21,181 bases of DNA from Saccharicrinis sp. UBA6048 (GTDB lineage: Bacteria; Bacteroidota; Bacteroidia; Bacteroidales; Marinilabiliaceae), in the NCBI GenBank assembly GCA_002429115.1, contig DIYS01000231.1, forward strand, positions 1-21,181. The letters run 5' to 3'. Positions 7,219 to 15,041 of this stretch are shown piece after piece. Numbering within the stretch: position 1 is the first letter of the stretch; each line of letters opens with the position of its first letter. The position numbers and the translations under genes were made by a program. The notes under the pieces are model-generated. The model did no database searches, had not been told where the DNA came from, and worked only from the letters and a program-made list of their open reading frames with translations.

Positions 7219-8727
7219 GTGGATAGTTTAAATGCCATCATCAGTACTTTTACAAAAGTAGATGCGAGTGAATTTTCAGTATTTATCAATCGGCAAAAGC
7301 TGAAGGCAAATCGGAAAGATTTGGAGCTGTTTCAGCTTCTATATCGTCAGCCTGAGCTTGCGAAACAGTCCTTTTTAAGCAAATTATATCCCGATGGAAA
7401 TAAGGTGGCCTATCATGCTCTTCGTAAAAAGCTGATGAAGCATCTTACCGATTTTATTTATTTTAAGCAGCTACGCGAAGATGATACGGCTGAAACTCAA
7501 GTGTCAGCATATATCAGTTTATCTCGTTTCTTACTTGATCGGGGCATAATAAAGGAAGCCTGGAAGAATTTAAAGAAAGCGGAGCAACTCGCTGTCTCCG
7601 CAGAGCTTTTTGCACTGGCCAATCAGATTTCGCGTTTACAGCTGGAAATGCCTTTGGCTCTTCTGAAACAGGATGTAGACGAAATTCTGGAACGAAAAAA
7701 TACCTACTTAAAGCTGGCCATTGAAGATGATCGGGCAGATACGGCCTACAAAATAATTCAGCATCATCTGCAACAGGCCAAATCCAGGGTGGATGCACCC
7801 GACCTTCGTACGATCATTGAGAGTACCCTCCGTGATTTTCAGTTGGATCAGGCCATGTCACGTCGTCCTTCAATTGTCTACAAAGTGATGTCCATTGCTC
7901 GTGGAGCGGCTAAGTCCGAAAAGGATTATTATCATTTTGAACCATTGGCCATGCAGTTGTATGATAACATTACTTTGTCGACGGCCTCTGGCGAGCGCGA
8001 TAAAGTTTTTATAGCCCGTATTCAGTATATTATTGCACATACTTTATTTCGAAATAAAAAGTTTTCAAAAGCACAGGATTATCTGAAATTACTGAGACAG
8101 CAATTGAGAGGTGTCTCAAAAGCTGAATATGTGCGGTTGTTACCCAGATCGATACAGCTTTATGCGGCCACACGCTTCTTCTCAGGTTATATCAATGAGG
8201 CGATTCGCATCGTGGATGCAGCCTTTCTTGACAAAATGAAAATGAAACCTGAAGATGCTTTGAATCTGATTTTGAATCAGGCCATTTATCATTTCTATAA
8301 TGAGGATTATAAGCAGGCGGCTAATTTGTTTCGTCAATTTTCGCACAGTAATATGTGGTATGTAAAGGTGGCCGGTGTTGAATGGGTGATTAAGAAAGAT
8401 CTATTGGATGTTTTCATTCATTTTGAACTTGGTAATTATGACATTGCCTCCAATCGAATTAGGGCTATTCTCAGGCAAAAGCAGCTCTTTGATGCCTGGC
8501 CACAACTGAATCGTGTCAAGACTTTTTTGCAGCTGATCAACCAGATTGTCGATGATCCTGAAGTGGCAAGCAGTCCAGATTTTTATGACGCCGTTGAAGA
8601 AGCCTTCGACTGGATACCAATTGAGCAGGAAGATTTGCATGCGTCAGTATACTATGCATGGATGAAATCAAAGATTGTGGGGCAACCTGCGTATAAAGTT
8701 TTACTGGAACTTATTTCAATTGAGTAA
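7219..8727 (+). CDS. Uncharacterised helical-repeat protein (502 aa)
   Basis: I do not recognise this family. The start is GTG at 7219: the frame has a stop at 7192-7194, no ATG lies upstream, and the first internal Met is about residue 74. There is no signal peptide or membrane helix, so it should be cytoplasmic. Residues 1-90 are basic and helical (FLSKLYPDGNKVAYHALRKK, then a Lys/Phe-rich helix); the rest is a run of amphipathic helices with TPR-like spacing, for example EAWKNLKKAEQLAVSAELFA, YEDYKQAANLFRQFS-type segments and NYDIASNRIRAIL. It is plausibly a scaffold or interaction protein. A separate promoter-like element lies at 8766-8773, so the genes downstream need not be in its operon. 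Confidence 0.6.
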   Translation: MDSLNAIISTFTKVDASEFSVFINRQKLKANRKDLELFQLLYRQPELAKQSFLSKLYPDGNKVAYHALRKKLMKHLTDFIYFKQLREDDTAETQVSAYISLSRFLLDRGIIKEAWKNLKKAEQLAVSAELFALANQISRLQLEMPLALLKQDVDEILERKNTYLKLAIEDDRADTAYKIIQHHLQQAKSRVDAPDLRTIIESTLRDFQLDQAMSRRPSIVYKVMSIARGAAKSEKDYYHFEPLAMQLYDNITLSTASGERDKVFIARIQYIIAHTLFRNKKFSKAQDYLKLLRQQLRGVSKAEYVRLLPRSIQLYAATRFFSGYINEAIRIVDAAFLDKMKMKPEDALNLILNQAIYHFYNEDYKQAANLFRQFSHSNMWYVKVAGVEWVIKKDLLDVFIHFELGNYDIASNRIRAILRQKQLFDAWPQLNRVKTFLQLINQIVDDPEVASSPDFYDAVEEAFDWIPIEQEDLHASVYYAWMKSKIVGQPAYKVLLELISIE

Positions 8728-8765
8728 CGATCAAAAAATAGATTCACTTGTTTGTTATTTAAGCT

Positions 8766-8773
8766 TACTTTTG
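8766..8773 (+). promoter_or_regulatory. -7 element for the small protein/YiiX pair
   Basis: TACTTTTG is a perfect TAnnTTTG, 17 nt before the ATG at 8791, implying a very short leader. The nearest TTG (8748-8750) is 15 bp upstream, shorter than the usual spacing. Confidence 0.45.
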
Positions 8774-8790
8774 CAAGGAAATTAAATACG

Positions 8791-9051
8791 ATGAATACAG
8801 TGCGATTGACCGTTCAGAATAGAAATGAAGAAATGCTTCTTCCGGAGGGCGTAAAACAGATTGAGTTAGTGCTTTCACGATTAAAATGTAAAGATGTATT
8901 GCTTGAGCTGGTGGATGAAAGTGGTACGGCAAAAGGTAAACCATTGGAGAAATATCTACCTGTGATAAAGCAAAAGGGCATACGAAAAATGCGATTTATA
9001 ATGAATGATTTTAGTACACAGCCTATTGAAATTCAGGTGAGATGGAAATGA
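8791..9051 (+). CDS. Small uncharacterised protein (86 aa)
   Basis: An 86-residue protein of unknown function with no signal peptide, membrane helix or metal motif. It looks like a small alpha/beta fold: NTVRLTVQNRN, a helix EGVKQIELVLSRL, a strand DVLLELVDESG, then a helix and strands ending in IEIQVRWK. ATG at 8791 is chosen over an upstream in-frame TTG at 8752 because the -7 element at 8766-8773 lies between them. Its TGA overlaps the start of the YiiX-like gene (ATGA at 9048-9051), so the two are likely translationally coupled and functionally linked. Confidence 0.6.
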   Translation: MNTVRLTVQNRNEEMLLPEGVKQIELVLSRLKCKDVLLELVDESGTAKGKPLEKYLPVIKQKGIRKMRFIMNDFSTQPIEIQVRWK

Positions 9052-9683
9052 TGCGCTTCTTTTTACTTAATCTTTTAATAGTGGTATTGTTTATGAACTG
9101 CCAACCAACTGAAAGCAGAACCGAACTGCGGTCTGGTGATATATTATTTCGTGGAAAAATGAATGGTTCCTTATCGAAGGCCATTGATGAGGTGACTCAG
9201 ACAGGACAGGAGCATCACTATACGCATATGGGCATTGTTGAACTCACCAACGATACTGTATGGGTGTTACATGCTGCCCCGGAAAAAGGAGTGTATTGTG
9301 AGTTGCTGTCAGATTTTTGTTTACAAGGCGAAGATTCAGTGATCATTGGTCATTACCGAATCAAAAATATCACTGAGGTGACGATAAAAGATGCGTTGAC
9401 GAAAGCACATACTCATCTAGGTGAAGCCTATAACTACAGCTACATTATGGAAGATAATGGCTATTATTGTTCGGAATTTGTTTACGAAATATTTGCTTCT
9501 GATTCTGTATTTGAGCTAAATCCAATGACCTTTATTAATCCGGCTACTGGTGATTTTCATACAGGATGGGTCGAGCATTATCAAAAGATCGGTATAGAAA
9601 TACCAGAAGGCAAACCAGGTTGCAATCCGAATGGAATGGCGGCAAGTGAGCGATTATTGTTTTTAGGTGAAATTAATAATTAG
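9048..9683 (+). CDS. YiiX/YebB-type permuted papain-like cysteine hydrolase, lipoprotein
   Basis: About 211 residues. The N-terminus is a hydrophobic stretch ending in the lipobox LFMNC, so it is a predicted lipoprotein acting in the periplasm. The core has SGDILFRGK, a conserved His in YTHMGIVE and a conserved Cys in YYCSEFVYE; the His-before-Cys order is typical of circularly permuted NlpC/P60 enzymes of the YiiX (PF05708) group. Members are thought to cleave amide or thioester bonds in peptides or lipids; the substrate is unknown. Start choice lies between ATG at 9042, 9048 and 9051; 9048 is preferred because it makes an ATGA overlap with the upstream stop. Confidence 0.8.
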   Translation: MMRFFLLNLLIVVLFMNCQPTESRTELRSGDILFRGKMNGSLSKAIDEVTQTGQEHHYTHMGIVELTNDTVWVLHAAPEKGVYCELLSDFCLQGEDSVIIGHYRIKNITEVTIKDALTKAHTHLGEAYNYSYIMEDNGYYCSEFVYEIFASDSVFELNPMTFINPATGDFHTGWVEHYQKIGIEIPEGKPGCNPNGMAASERLLFLGEINN

Positions 9684-9686
9684 ACT

Positions 9687-9715
9687 TAACCACAGATGAC
9701 ACGAATGACCACAAA
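9687..9715. repeat. CACGAAT-type intergenic repeat, copy 2
   Basis: AACCACAGATGACACGAATG followed by ACCACAAAT resembles the stretch at 4012-4040, with three ACCAC/ACACG-like subunits spaced about 9-10 bp apart. It fills most of the 44-bp gap after the YiiX-like gene. Confidence 0.5.
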
Positions 9716-9727
9716 TAAATATCTTTC

Positions 9728-9985
9728 ATGGGACTAATAAGAATGATAAAAAGCGACTACGATATGTACGAGTATCAGAGTCTGGAATGTTTGGTAGCCA
9801 TAGAGCGTGGTGAAGCCAAAAAGATTAAAGCTTTTCGAAAAAAGTATAAAGGGAAAAATGATAAGCCTGGTGATACTGTTTCGGGATACAAATTTGTTGT
9901 TGATGAGGAATTTGATTCACTGAAAATCGATTTTTCAGAGCAATTTGATCTGGAAATAAGACACCTTGTTAATGTAAAAGGATAA
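9728..9985 (+). CDS. Small hypothetical protein (85 aa)
   Basis: An 85-residue, highly charged, probably cytoplasmic protein that I do not recognise. It has a basic middle (KKIKAFRKKYKGKNDKPGD) and an acidic C-terminal half (VVDEEFDSLKIDFSEQFDLE). There is no signal peptide, Cys cluster or clear DNA-binding motif. ATG at 9728; no promoter element was seen in the short spacer upstream. It may be transcribed with the YiiX-like gene. Coding status rests on an intact frame in line with its neighbours, so it is less certain than they are. Confidence 0.45.
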   Translation: MGLIRMIKSDYDMYEYQSLECLVAIERGEAKKIKAFRKKYKGKNDKPGDTVSGYKFVVDEEFDSLKIDFSEQFDLEIRHLVNVKG

Positions 9986-10001
9986 ACCTTTATTAACTCA
10001 T

Positions 10002-10017
10002 TCTGTTTGTATACAAA
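10002..10017 (+). promoter_or_regulatory. 12-bp palindrome overlapping a -7-like element before DUF423 gene
   Basis: TTTGTATACAAA (10006-10017) is a perfect palindrome ending 5 nt before the ATG at 10023. It overlaps TCTGTTTG (10002-10009), one mismatch from TAnnTTTG. The position suits an operator that blocks transcription or translation start. Confidence 0.35.
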
Positions 10018-10022
10018 ATGTA

Positions 10023-10421
10023 ATGAAGATGAAACAGATTGTATTGGTTGTTGCAAGTGTCTATGGAGCCTTATCAGTTGTTTTTGGAGCCTTAGGCGCT
10101 CATGCACTGAAAAAGATACTCACCGAAAGTCAATTGCAAAGTTTTGAAACGGGTGTAAAATATCAGATGTATCATGCCATTGTCTTATTGGTATTGGGGC
10201 TCTTTTTTAATTTCGAAACTCGACTGCAAAGTTCAATGGGCTGGATGTTTATAACTGGTGTATTTCTGTTTTCGTTAAGTATCTATTTGCTTAGTTTATC
10301 ATCTGTATTGGGACTAAACCTGCGCTTCCTTGGGCCTGTAACTCCACTGGGAGGGTTACTTATGATTCTTGGATGGATATTTCTATTGGCCGTTATAGTT
10401 AAAGAATTACCAATAAAATAA
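10023..10421 (+). CDS. DUF423 small membrane protein (YgdD-like)
   Basis: A 132-residue inner-membrane protein with four predicted helices. It shows DUF423 hallmarks: FGALGAHALKK near residues 22-32, FETGVKYQMYHAIVLL near 41-56, and a C-terminal GPVTPLGGLLMILGW block. The family is widespread and has no established biochemical function. The gene is followed directly by a perfect 10-bp hairpin terminator shared with the convergent M1 peptidase gene. Two in-frame ATGs (10023 and 10029) are possible starts; the difference is two residues. Confidence 0.82.
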   Translation: MKMKQIVLVVASVYGALSVVFGALGAHALKKILTESQLQSFETGVKYQMYHAIVLLVLGLFFNFETRLQSSMGWMFITGVFLFSLSIYLLSLSSVLGLNLRFLGPVTPLGGLLMILGWIFLLAVIVKELPIK

Positions 10422-10447
10422 AAGTCCGCTAACAACGAGCGGACTTT
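10421..10447. terminator. Bidirectional terminator between DUF423 and M1 peptidase genes
   Basis: AAAGTCCGCT (10421-10430) and AGCGGACTTT (10438-10447) form a perfect 10-bp stem with a 7-nt loop. A-rich sequence precedes and T-rich sequence follows, so it can serve both converging transcripts. It begins at the last base of the DUF423 stop codon. Confidence 0.8.
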
Positions 10448-10470
10448 CAGATATCTATTATTTCAGTTTA

Positions 10471-13026
10471 TTAATAGTATTTTTTCTTAATATTTGCAGC
10501 TCTTTGAGTCATGTCAATATTCTGAAGAATCTTAAGCTTCAGATGCTGCGGATAATCAGGATGATCCTTTAAAAATTGAGTTGCCACATTGTAGGCCTGC
10601 TCAGAACCATGTCCGCTATAGCTACTTCCCAACCAGCCTATAGGGAAGAATATATCACCCGTAAGCTGAATCTCCTCCAATAAGTTCAATGTTGATTGCA
10701 GGTAGTTAACAGCGTGTTCTGCTCTAAGTGGATGATGTAAGTTTCTTAATGAGCTTTGAACCCATGATTCGATGCGTCTGTTCTCAAGCTTCGATAATGA
10801 TATAAAGAATGCATCGCGATCAGCCGCATTTTGCGATAATGAAGGCAGTATAAATGCTAACTTTTCTTTATTGTGTTTGCTCTTTAAACTTTCGGTAACT
10901 TGTTTGCTTAATGCTTCAGCATCCGAATGATCTTTAATATATAGTTGACTTAAAATGCCAATTTTGTCATTCTCACTTAAGGTTATTTTGTCAATAGACT
11001 TTTTGCCACTAAGGATATCGGCTAATAGAGCAACAGATTGATCGGTGGTACAGATGCTTTGCCATGCTCTGAACAGCGTCTTTTTATTGGCGATGTTTTC
11101 GCGGCTAATCATGTTTTCCCAAAGCATTTGTTCGATGGAAGGAGCCAATTCATTGCGCTTCTCTGCAATAACGAATTTCCAGAATAAGGATTGCAACTGC
11201 CTTGTGTATTGGGAAAGAATCAGAGGATTCTTTTCACCAGGAATGGCTTTTATTAAATATGCGATAAATTGATCAGGATGAATTGTGCCGTCCAAAAAGT
11301 TCTCATAAAGATTGATCACCATTCGGCCCTTTAATAATTCATCGGTAAGTATTGGTGTGTTTTCAAGCCAATAGTTCAACTGAGGCTCTGTTAAACGTAC
11401 CAAACCATAACCCGATTCATCCGCCAGGAAAAGTGTATTGTCAATATCTAACTGATCATTGACTTTGATGGATGCATCAAACATTTCATATTGCAAATGC
11501 TTATCCGAATTTTGAATGATATTGATCGTCTGAGGCCAGTAGGTACCAGCTGAGCTTAAGTTGCTGTATTCTGTTGTCTGCGATAATTTCCATTGATCAG
11601 CATTTTGCATGGAAGGCTCAGCAAATATTACCGGACGCCCTGGCTCATATACCCAGGCATTACTCCATACTTTCAAATCTGTTTCTGTGTATTTATCCAC
11701 ATAGGCAATTAATTCATCCCATGAGGCATTGCCATAGGCATGGTTTTTAACATACTCCTGTATGCCCTTTTTCAGGTTGGCTTCACCAGCAATGTTCTCC
11801 AGTTGCATCATCACAATTGGCGATTTATGGTAGATAATACCGCCATATAGTGTACCTGCATTTTTCAGGTTAGCCAACTGCTGGCCAATCGGGTTGGCTC
11901 CTTCGGTACGATCAACCGAATAGGCAGATGGGAAATGCGCCATTAGGAAACGTAAACTGTGATTCATTTCCGGAAACCAAGGTTGTGTAATTTTATCGGC
12001 AATGAAGTTGGCAAAGACTTCTTTTAACCACACTTCATCAAACCATGGCATAGTCACCAAATCACCAAACCACATATGTGCTGTTTCGTGTGCAATCAGG
12101 TTGGCACGTGAAAGTTCTTCATTACGTGTTGGGTTTTCATCGAGGAAAATCTTCTCAGAACGGTAATAGGTTGCACCCGGATGCTCCATGCCACCAAACT
12201 GGAAGGATGGAATTGCTACAAGGTTATAGGTTGCAAAAGGATAGTCATGTTCGGTGAAATCTTCAAGCCAGTCAAGCGATGCCAATGTTTGGCGAAAAAC
12301 TTCATCAACATTGCGGTTAAACTTTGCTGTGTCATCCACCATATGGAATAAGCCGATCTCTTTTTTCATCCATTGGCGTGAAGTGTATTGATACTTACCT
12401 GCTGTAAACGCCCATAAGTAGGTGCTTAACGGTCGAGATGGCGCAAAGATCAATTCAATGCGACCTTCGTTAACTTGTTTGATTGTTTGCTCACCATTTG
12501 CAACACCGGTCCAGGTTTCAGGTAAATCCATTTTAACAGAGAAACGGCCTTTAATATCTGGTTGATCAAAACAAGGAATGGCTGTGCGCGCCCGGTCTGG
12601 AACAAAAAGTGCATAGAAGTAATCATTATTTCGATTTAATGCTCCATCGCCTAAAGTAAATTTAATTTGAACCGTATTCTTACCTTTTACCAGATGTGAT
12701 TTGTCAAGTTTGATGTGCTCATTAATAATAGATGATGTAATTGTATCATTATTAATTATTACTTGGTGCAACTGATCATCTGTAGCCTTAAAATCAAGAT
12801 AAACGGTTTGCTTGTCAGAAAGATCAAAGGTAATAATTGATTGACCATCGATCGGTTCATCGATATCTTCGGGAACAACGATTGACAGATTATAGTTCAG
12901 TTCCGATATTACCTTAGCACGCTGATTAGCCAGGCGTTTACTCACTCCATCTCCCGGAGCAGGCTTTTCACATATGGAACAGGCAGTAAAGATTAAAATA
13001 AGGATAAATACAATAGTTTGTTTCAT
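10471..13026 (-). CDS. M1 family zinc aminopeptidase, lipoprotein
   Basis: 851 residues from ATG at 13026. The N-terminus is Lys-hydrophobic-LIFTAC, a lipobox, so it is a predicted periplasm-facing lipoprotein. The zinc site is HETAH at about 313-317 with the third ligand Glu at about 336, the exact 18-residue spacing of gluzincins. The substrate N-terminus-binding loop reads GGMEHPG (about 278-284) in place of the classical GAMEN, and the catalytic Tyr is likely about 399 in IIYHKSP. After the Glu the sequence is WLKEVFANF, where WLNEGFA is commoner. It should trim N-terminal residues from peptides. An upstream in-frame GTG at 13065 would spoil the signal peptide and was rejected. Confidence 0.9.
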   Translation of the reverse strand: MKQTIVFILILIFTACSICEKPAPGDGVSKRLANQRAKVISELNYNLSIVVPEDIDEPIDGQSIITFDLSDKQTVYLDFKATDDQLHQVIINNDTITSSIINEHIKLDKSHLVKGKNTVQIKFTLGDGALNRNNDYFYALFVPDRARTAIPCFDQPDIKGRFSVKMDLPETWTGVANGEQTIKQVNEGRIELIFAPSRPLSTYLWAFTAGKYQYTSRQWMKKEIGLFHMVDDTAKFNRNVDEVFRQTLASLDWLEDFTEHDYPFATYNLVAIPSFQFGGMEHPGATYYRSEKIFLDENPTRNEELSRANLIAHETAHMWFGDLVTMPWFDEVWLKEVFANFIADKITQPWFPEMNHSLRFLMAHFPSAYSVDRTEGANPIGQQLANLKNAGTLYGGIIYHKSPIVMMQLENIAGEANLKKGIQEYVKNHAYGNASWDELIAYVDKYTETDLKVWSNAWVYEPGRPVIFAEPSMQNADQWKLSQTTEYSNLSSAGTYWPQTINIIQNSDKHLQYEMFDASIKVNDQLDIDNTLFLADESGYGLVRLTEPQLNYWLENTPILTDELLKGRMVINLYENFLDGTIHPDQFIAYLIKAIPGEKNPLILSQYTRQLQSLFWKFVIAEKRNELAPSIEQMLWENMISRENIANKKTLFRAWQSICTTDQSVALLADILSGKKSIDKITLSENDKIGILSQLYIKDHSDAEALSKQVTESLKSKHNKEKLAFILPSLSQNAADRDAFFISLSKLENRRIESWVQSSLRNLHHPLRAEHAVNYLQSTLNLLEEIQLTGDIFFPIGWLGSSYSGHGSEQAYNVATQFLKDHPDYPQHLKLKILQNIDMTQRAANIKKKYY

Positions 13027-13296
13027 AGTAAGATGATTTAAAGCATCTAAAATAAATAAACTCACTCAATTTATGGTTGAAATGAAATAATTCATGTTGA
13101 GAGAAATCGAGCGTAAAAACATAATGTTCCATTAATTGTTTGACACATCAGGAAATACCTTAATCCTGACAAGCCAGAAAGTATCAGGTGCCAAGACATG
13201 TGCATCGAGACGATTAACAGCTTGCTAAAAAAATACCCTATTAAGACGAAATATTAAATGTAAGACACTATTTTAGATATTTAATAATTTTAACCA
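13027..13296. other. Divergent intergenic region, no confident elements
   Basis: This 270-bp AT-rich spacer separates the divergent M1 peptidase and DUF4136 genes, so it must hold both promoters. No perfect TAnnTTTG element was found on either strand; near matches (TATTTTAG) occur on both. A weak TCAGG/CCTGA inverted pair lies around 13149-13170. No RNA or small ORF could be supported. Confidence 0.5.
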
Positions 13297-13896
13297 ATGA
13301 AGATAATGATGAAATTCATTCTAAGCTTTTCTATTTTTTTAGTGGCACTAAGTGCTTGCACAGGAATCAAAACTACTTCTGATTATGATCCGACCGTAGA
13401 TTTTTCGCAATATAAGACCTATGAGTTTTATGGTTGGGATAAGAAAACAACCGATGCTCTTAATTCCTTTGACCGGAAGAGAATTGAAGCTTCTTTTATT
13501 GAAGAATTTGAGAAAAAAGGACTTAAGCTGGTAGAAAAGGGCAGTGGCGGCGATTTGGTTGTCAGTTTATATCTGGTAAATGAAAAGCACACTCAGAAAA
13601 CAGCAACTACAACTCATAGTCCGAATATACATGTGTCCGTTGGTTTTGGAGGTTATTACGGTTATGGTCCTGGTTGGGGATATGGTCCCGGATGGGGAGG
13701 CTATAGTACCACTTACATTAATGAAATAGATTATAATGTTGGTACTTTGATTTGTTCAGTTTTCGATGCTGAGAAGAAACAATTAATCTGGGAGAGTGCA
13801 GCCAGTAAAACCATTGACGAGAATCCTCAGATCAGAAAAAAGAGTATTCCTTACATTGTTCGATCAATTGTACGTAAGTACCCGAAGAAAAAATAA
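13297..13896 (+). CDS. DUF4136 lipoprotein
   Basis: 199 residues with a lipoprotein signal peptide ending in LSAC (Cys about 21). The mature part opens with the DUF4136 pattern SDYDPTVDFSQYKTYEF, continues with helix-rich residues and DLVVSLYLVNEKHTQ, and closes with TLICSVFDAEKKQLIWESAA and a basic tail. A Gly/Tyr/Pro-rich loop at about 112-137 (GYGPGWGYGPGWGG) separates the two halves, as often seen in this family. It is predicted to sit on the periplasmic face of a membrane; function unknown. ATG at 13297 is used, though ATGs three and four codons later would serve the signal peptide equally well. Confidence 0.85.
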   Translation: MKIMMKFILSFSIFLVALSACTGIKTTSDYDPTVDFSQYKTYEFYGWDKKTTDALNSFDRKRIEASFIEEFEKKGLKLVEKGSGGDLVVSLYLVNEKHTQKTATTTHSPNIHVSVGFGGYYGYGPGWGYGPGWGGYSTTYINEIDYNVGTLICSVFDAEKKQLIWESAASKTIDENPQIRKKSIPYIVRSIVRKYPKKK

Positions 13897-13920
13897 ACGC
13901 ATTATTACTTAAATCTGGTT

Positions 13921-13965
13921 AAAGCTCAAAACAGGTAGATGTTAACTTGTTTTGAGCTTTTTGTT
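13921..13965 (+). terminator. Terminator after DUF4136 gene
   Basis: AAAGCTCAAAACA (13921-13933) and TGTTTTGAGCTTT (13948-13960) are perfect 13-bp arms with a 14-nt loop, followed by TTG. Its 3' end overlaps the -33 region of the hflK promoter. Confidence 0.8.
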
Positions 13966-13988
13966 AAGATCTTTTTGTGTTACTTTTG
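13960..13988 (+). promoter_or_regulatory. Promoter of hflKC
   Basis: TTTG (13960-13963), 17 bp, then TACTTTTG (13981-13988), a perfect -7 element. The leader to the ATG at 14043 is about 50 nt. The -33 element shares bases with the preceding terminator. Confidence 0.6.
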
Positions 13989-14042
13989 AATTATTACCTC
14001 TTAGTAAGGTTTTAAACCGAAATTCTCACTTATTTAATTCAT

Positions 14043-15041
14043 ATGACATCAAAGCAGTTTAATCTAAATTCATCCAATGACTTAATTGATAAGTTATTGA
14101 AGAATTTTAAGCTGATCGCACTGATGCTCGTTGTAGCCATCATGTTTAGTTCAGCTTTTTTTACAGTCGATCCTGAGGAAGTTGGGGTCATTGTTCGATT
14201 TGGTAAATATGTCCGGACGGTGGAACCCGGATTGAACTACAAGATTCCTTTGGCCGAATCTGTTTATAAAGTAGCCGTTGAACGTCAGCAAAAAATGGAA
14301 TTTGGATTTCGTACCACCAGTGCTGGAGTTAAATCGTCGTACACCCGCAAAGGAGGTGGGGTTGATGAGGCACTAATGCTAACAGGTGACTTGAATCTCG
14401 CCGATGTTGAGTGGGTGGTTCAATACCGTATTGACAATCCATACAATTACCTGTTTAAGGTACGTAATCCCGAGGTGACATTGCGTGATATCTCTGAGTC
14501 GGCTATGCGACAGATTGTTGGTGATCGAACCGTTAATGAAGTACTGACAGTGGGGCGTTCAGAAATCAGTTCAAAACTTCAGGAATTGATGCAGCAGGTG
14601 TGCCGTGAGTATTCTTTAGGAGTAAAAATTGAGCAGGTGGTGCTTCAGGATGTTAATCCGCCAGAGCCTGTTAAAGCGGCGTTTAATGCTGTTAATGAAG
14701 CACAGCAGGAAAAGAAAACTTTAATCAACAAAGCGGAGGCTGAATATAATAAGGTCATTCCGAAAGCAGCCGGACAGGCAAAGGAAACCATTCAAATGGC
14801 TGAAGGTTATGCCACCGAGCGTGTAAACAATGCCAAGGGAGATGTGGCACGATTTAATGCTTTGTATAAAGAATATATTAAGGCACCTGAAGTAACACGT
14901 CGCCGTATTTACCTTGAAACAATGGAAGATGTAATGCCTCGATTGGGTCAGAAGATCATTACCGATCAAAATGGCAATAATGTATTACCATTACTGCAAA
15001 TGCAACTTTCACAATCTAAAACTGCTAGCAATGGACAATAA
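14043..15041 (+). CDS. hflK: HflK, FtsH protease regulator subunit
   Basis: A 332-residue SPFH/prohibitin-family protein with one N-terminal membrane helix (about residues 23-41) followed by FTVDPEEVGVIVRFGKYVRT and VEPGLNYKIPLAESVYKV, the typical start of the SPFH domain, facing the periplasm. A long Ala/Glu/Lys-rich helix follows (NEAQQEKKTLINKAEAEYNK onward), forming the cage wall in HflKC assemblies. HflK and HflC build a membrane cage around FtsH and modulate its proteolysis of membrane proteins. It is shorter than the E. coli protein because the N-terminal Gly/Pro-rich cytoplasmic segment is absent. It overlaps hflC by 11 nt. Confidence 0.92.
   Translation: MTSKQFNLNSSNDLIDKLLKNFKLIALMLVVAIMFSSAFFTVDPEEVGVIVRFGKYVRTVEPGLNYKIPLAESVYKVAVERQQKMEFGFRTTSAGVKSSYTRKGGGVDEALMLTGDLNLADVEWVVQYRIDNPYNYLFKVRNPEVTLRDISESAMRQIVGDRTVNEVLTVGRSEISSKLQELMQQVCREYSLGVKIEQVVLQDVNPPEPVKAAFNAVNEAQQEKKTLINKAEAEYNKVIPKAAGQAKETIQMAEGYATERVNNAKGDVARFNALYKEYIKAPEVTRRRIYLETMEDVMPRLGQKIITDQNGNNVLPLLQMQLSQSKTASNGQ

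Noticed and set aside
13027..13065. Upstream GTG start for the M1 peptidase
   Set aside because: The extension would bury the lipoprotein signal peptide that begins exactly at ATG 13026.
13149..13195. Short TCAGG/CCTGA inverted repeats in the M1-DUF4136 spacer
   Set aside because: Five-base arms with a 12-nt gap are expected by chance in AT-rich DNA and have no T-run.
14971..15030. Upstream ATG start for HflC
   Set aside because: It adds 20 Cys/Tyr/His-rich residues within hflK that do not look like HflC; ATG 15031 puts the membrane helix at the N-terminus.
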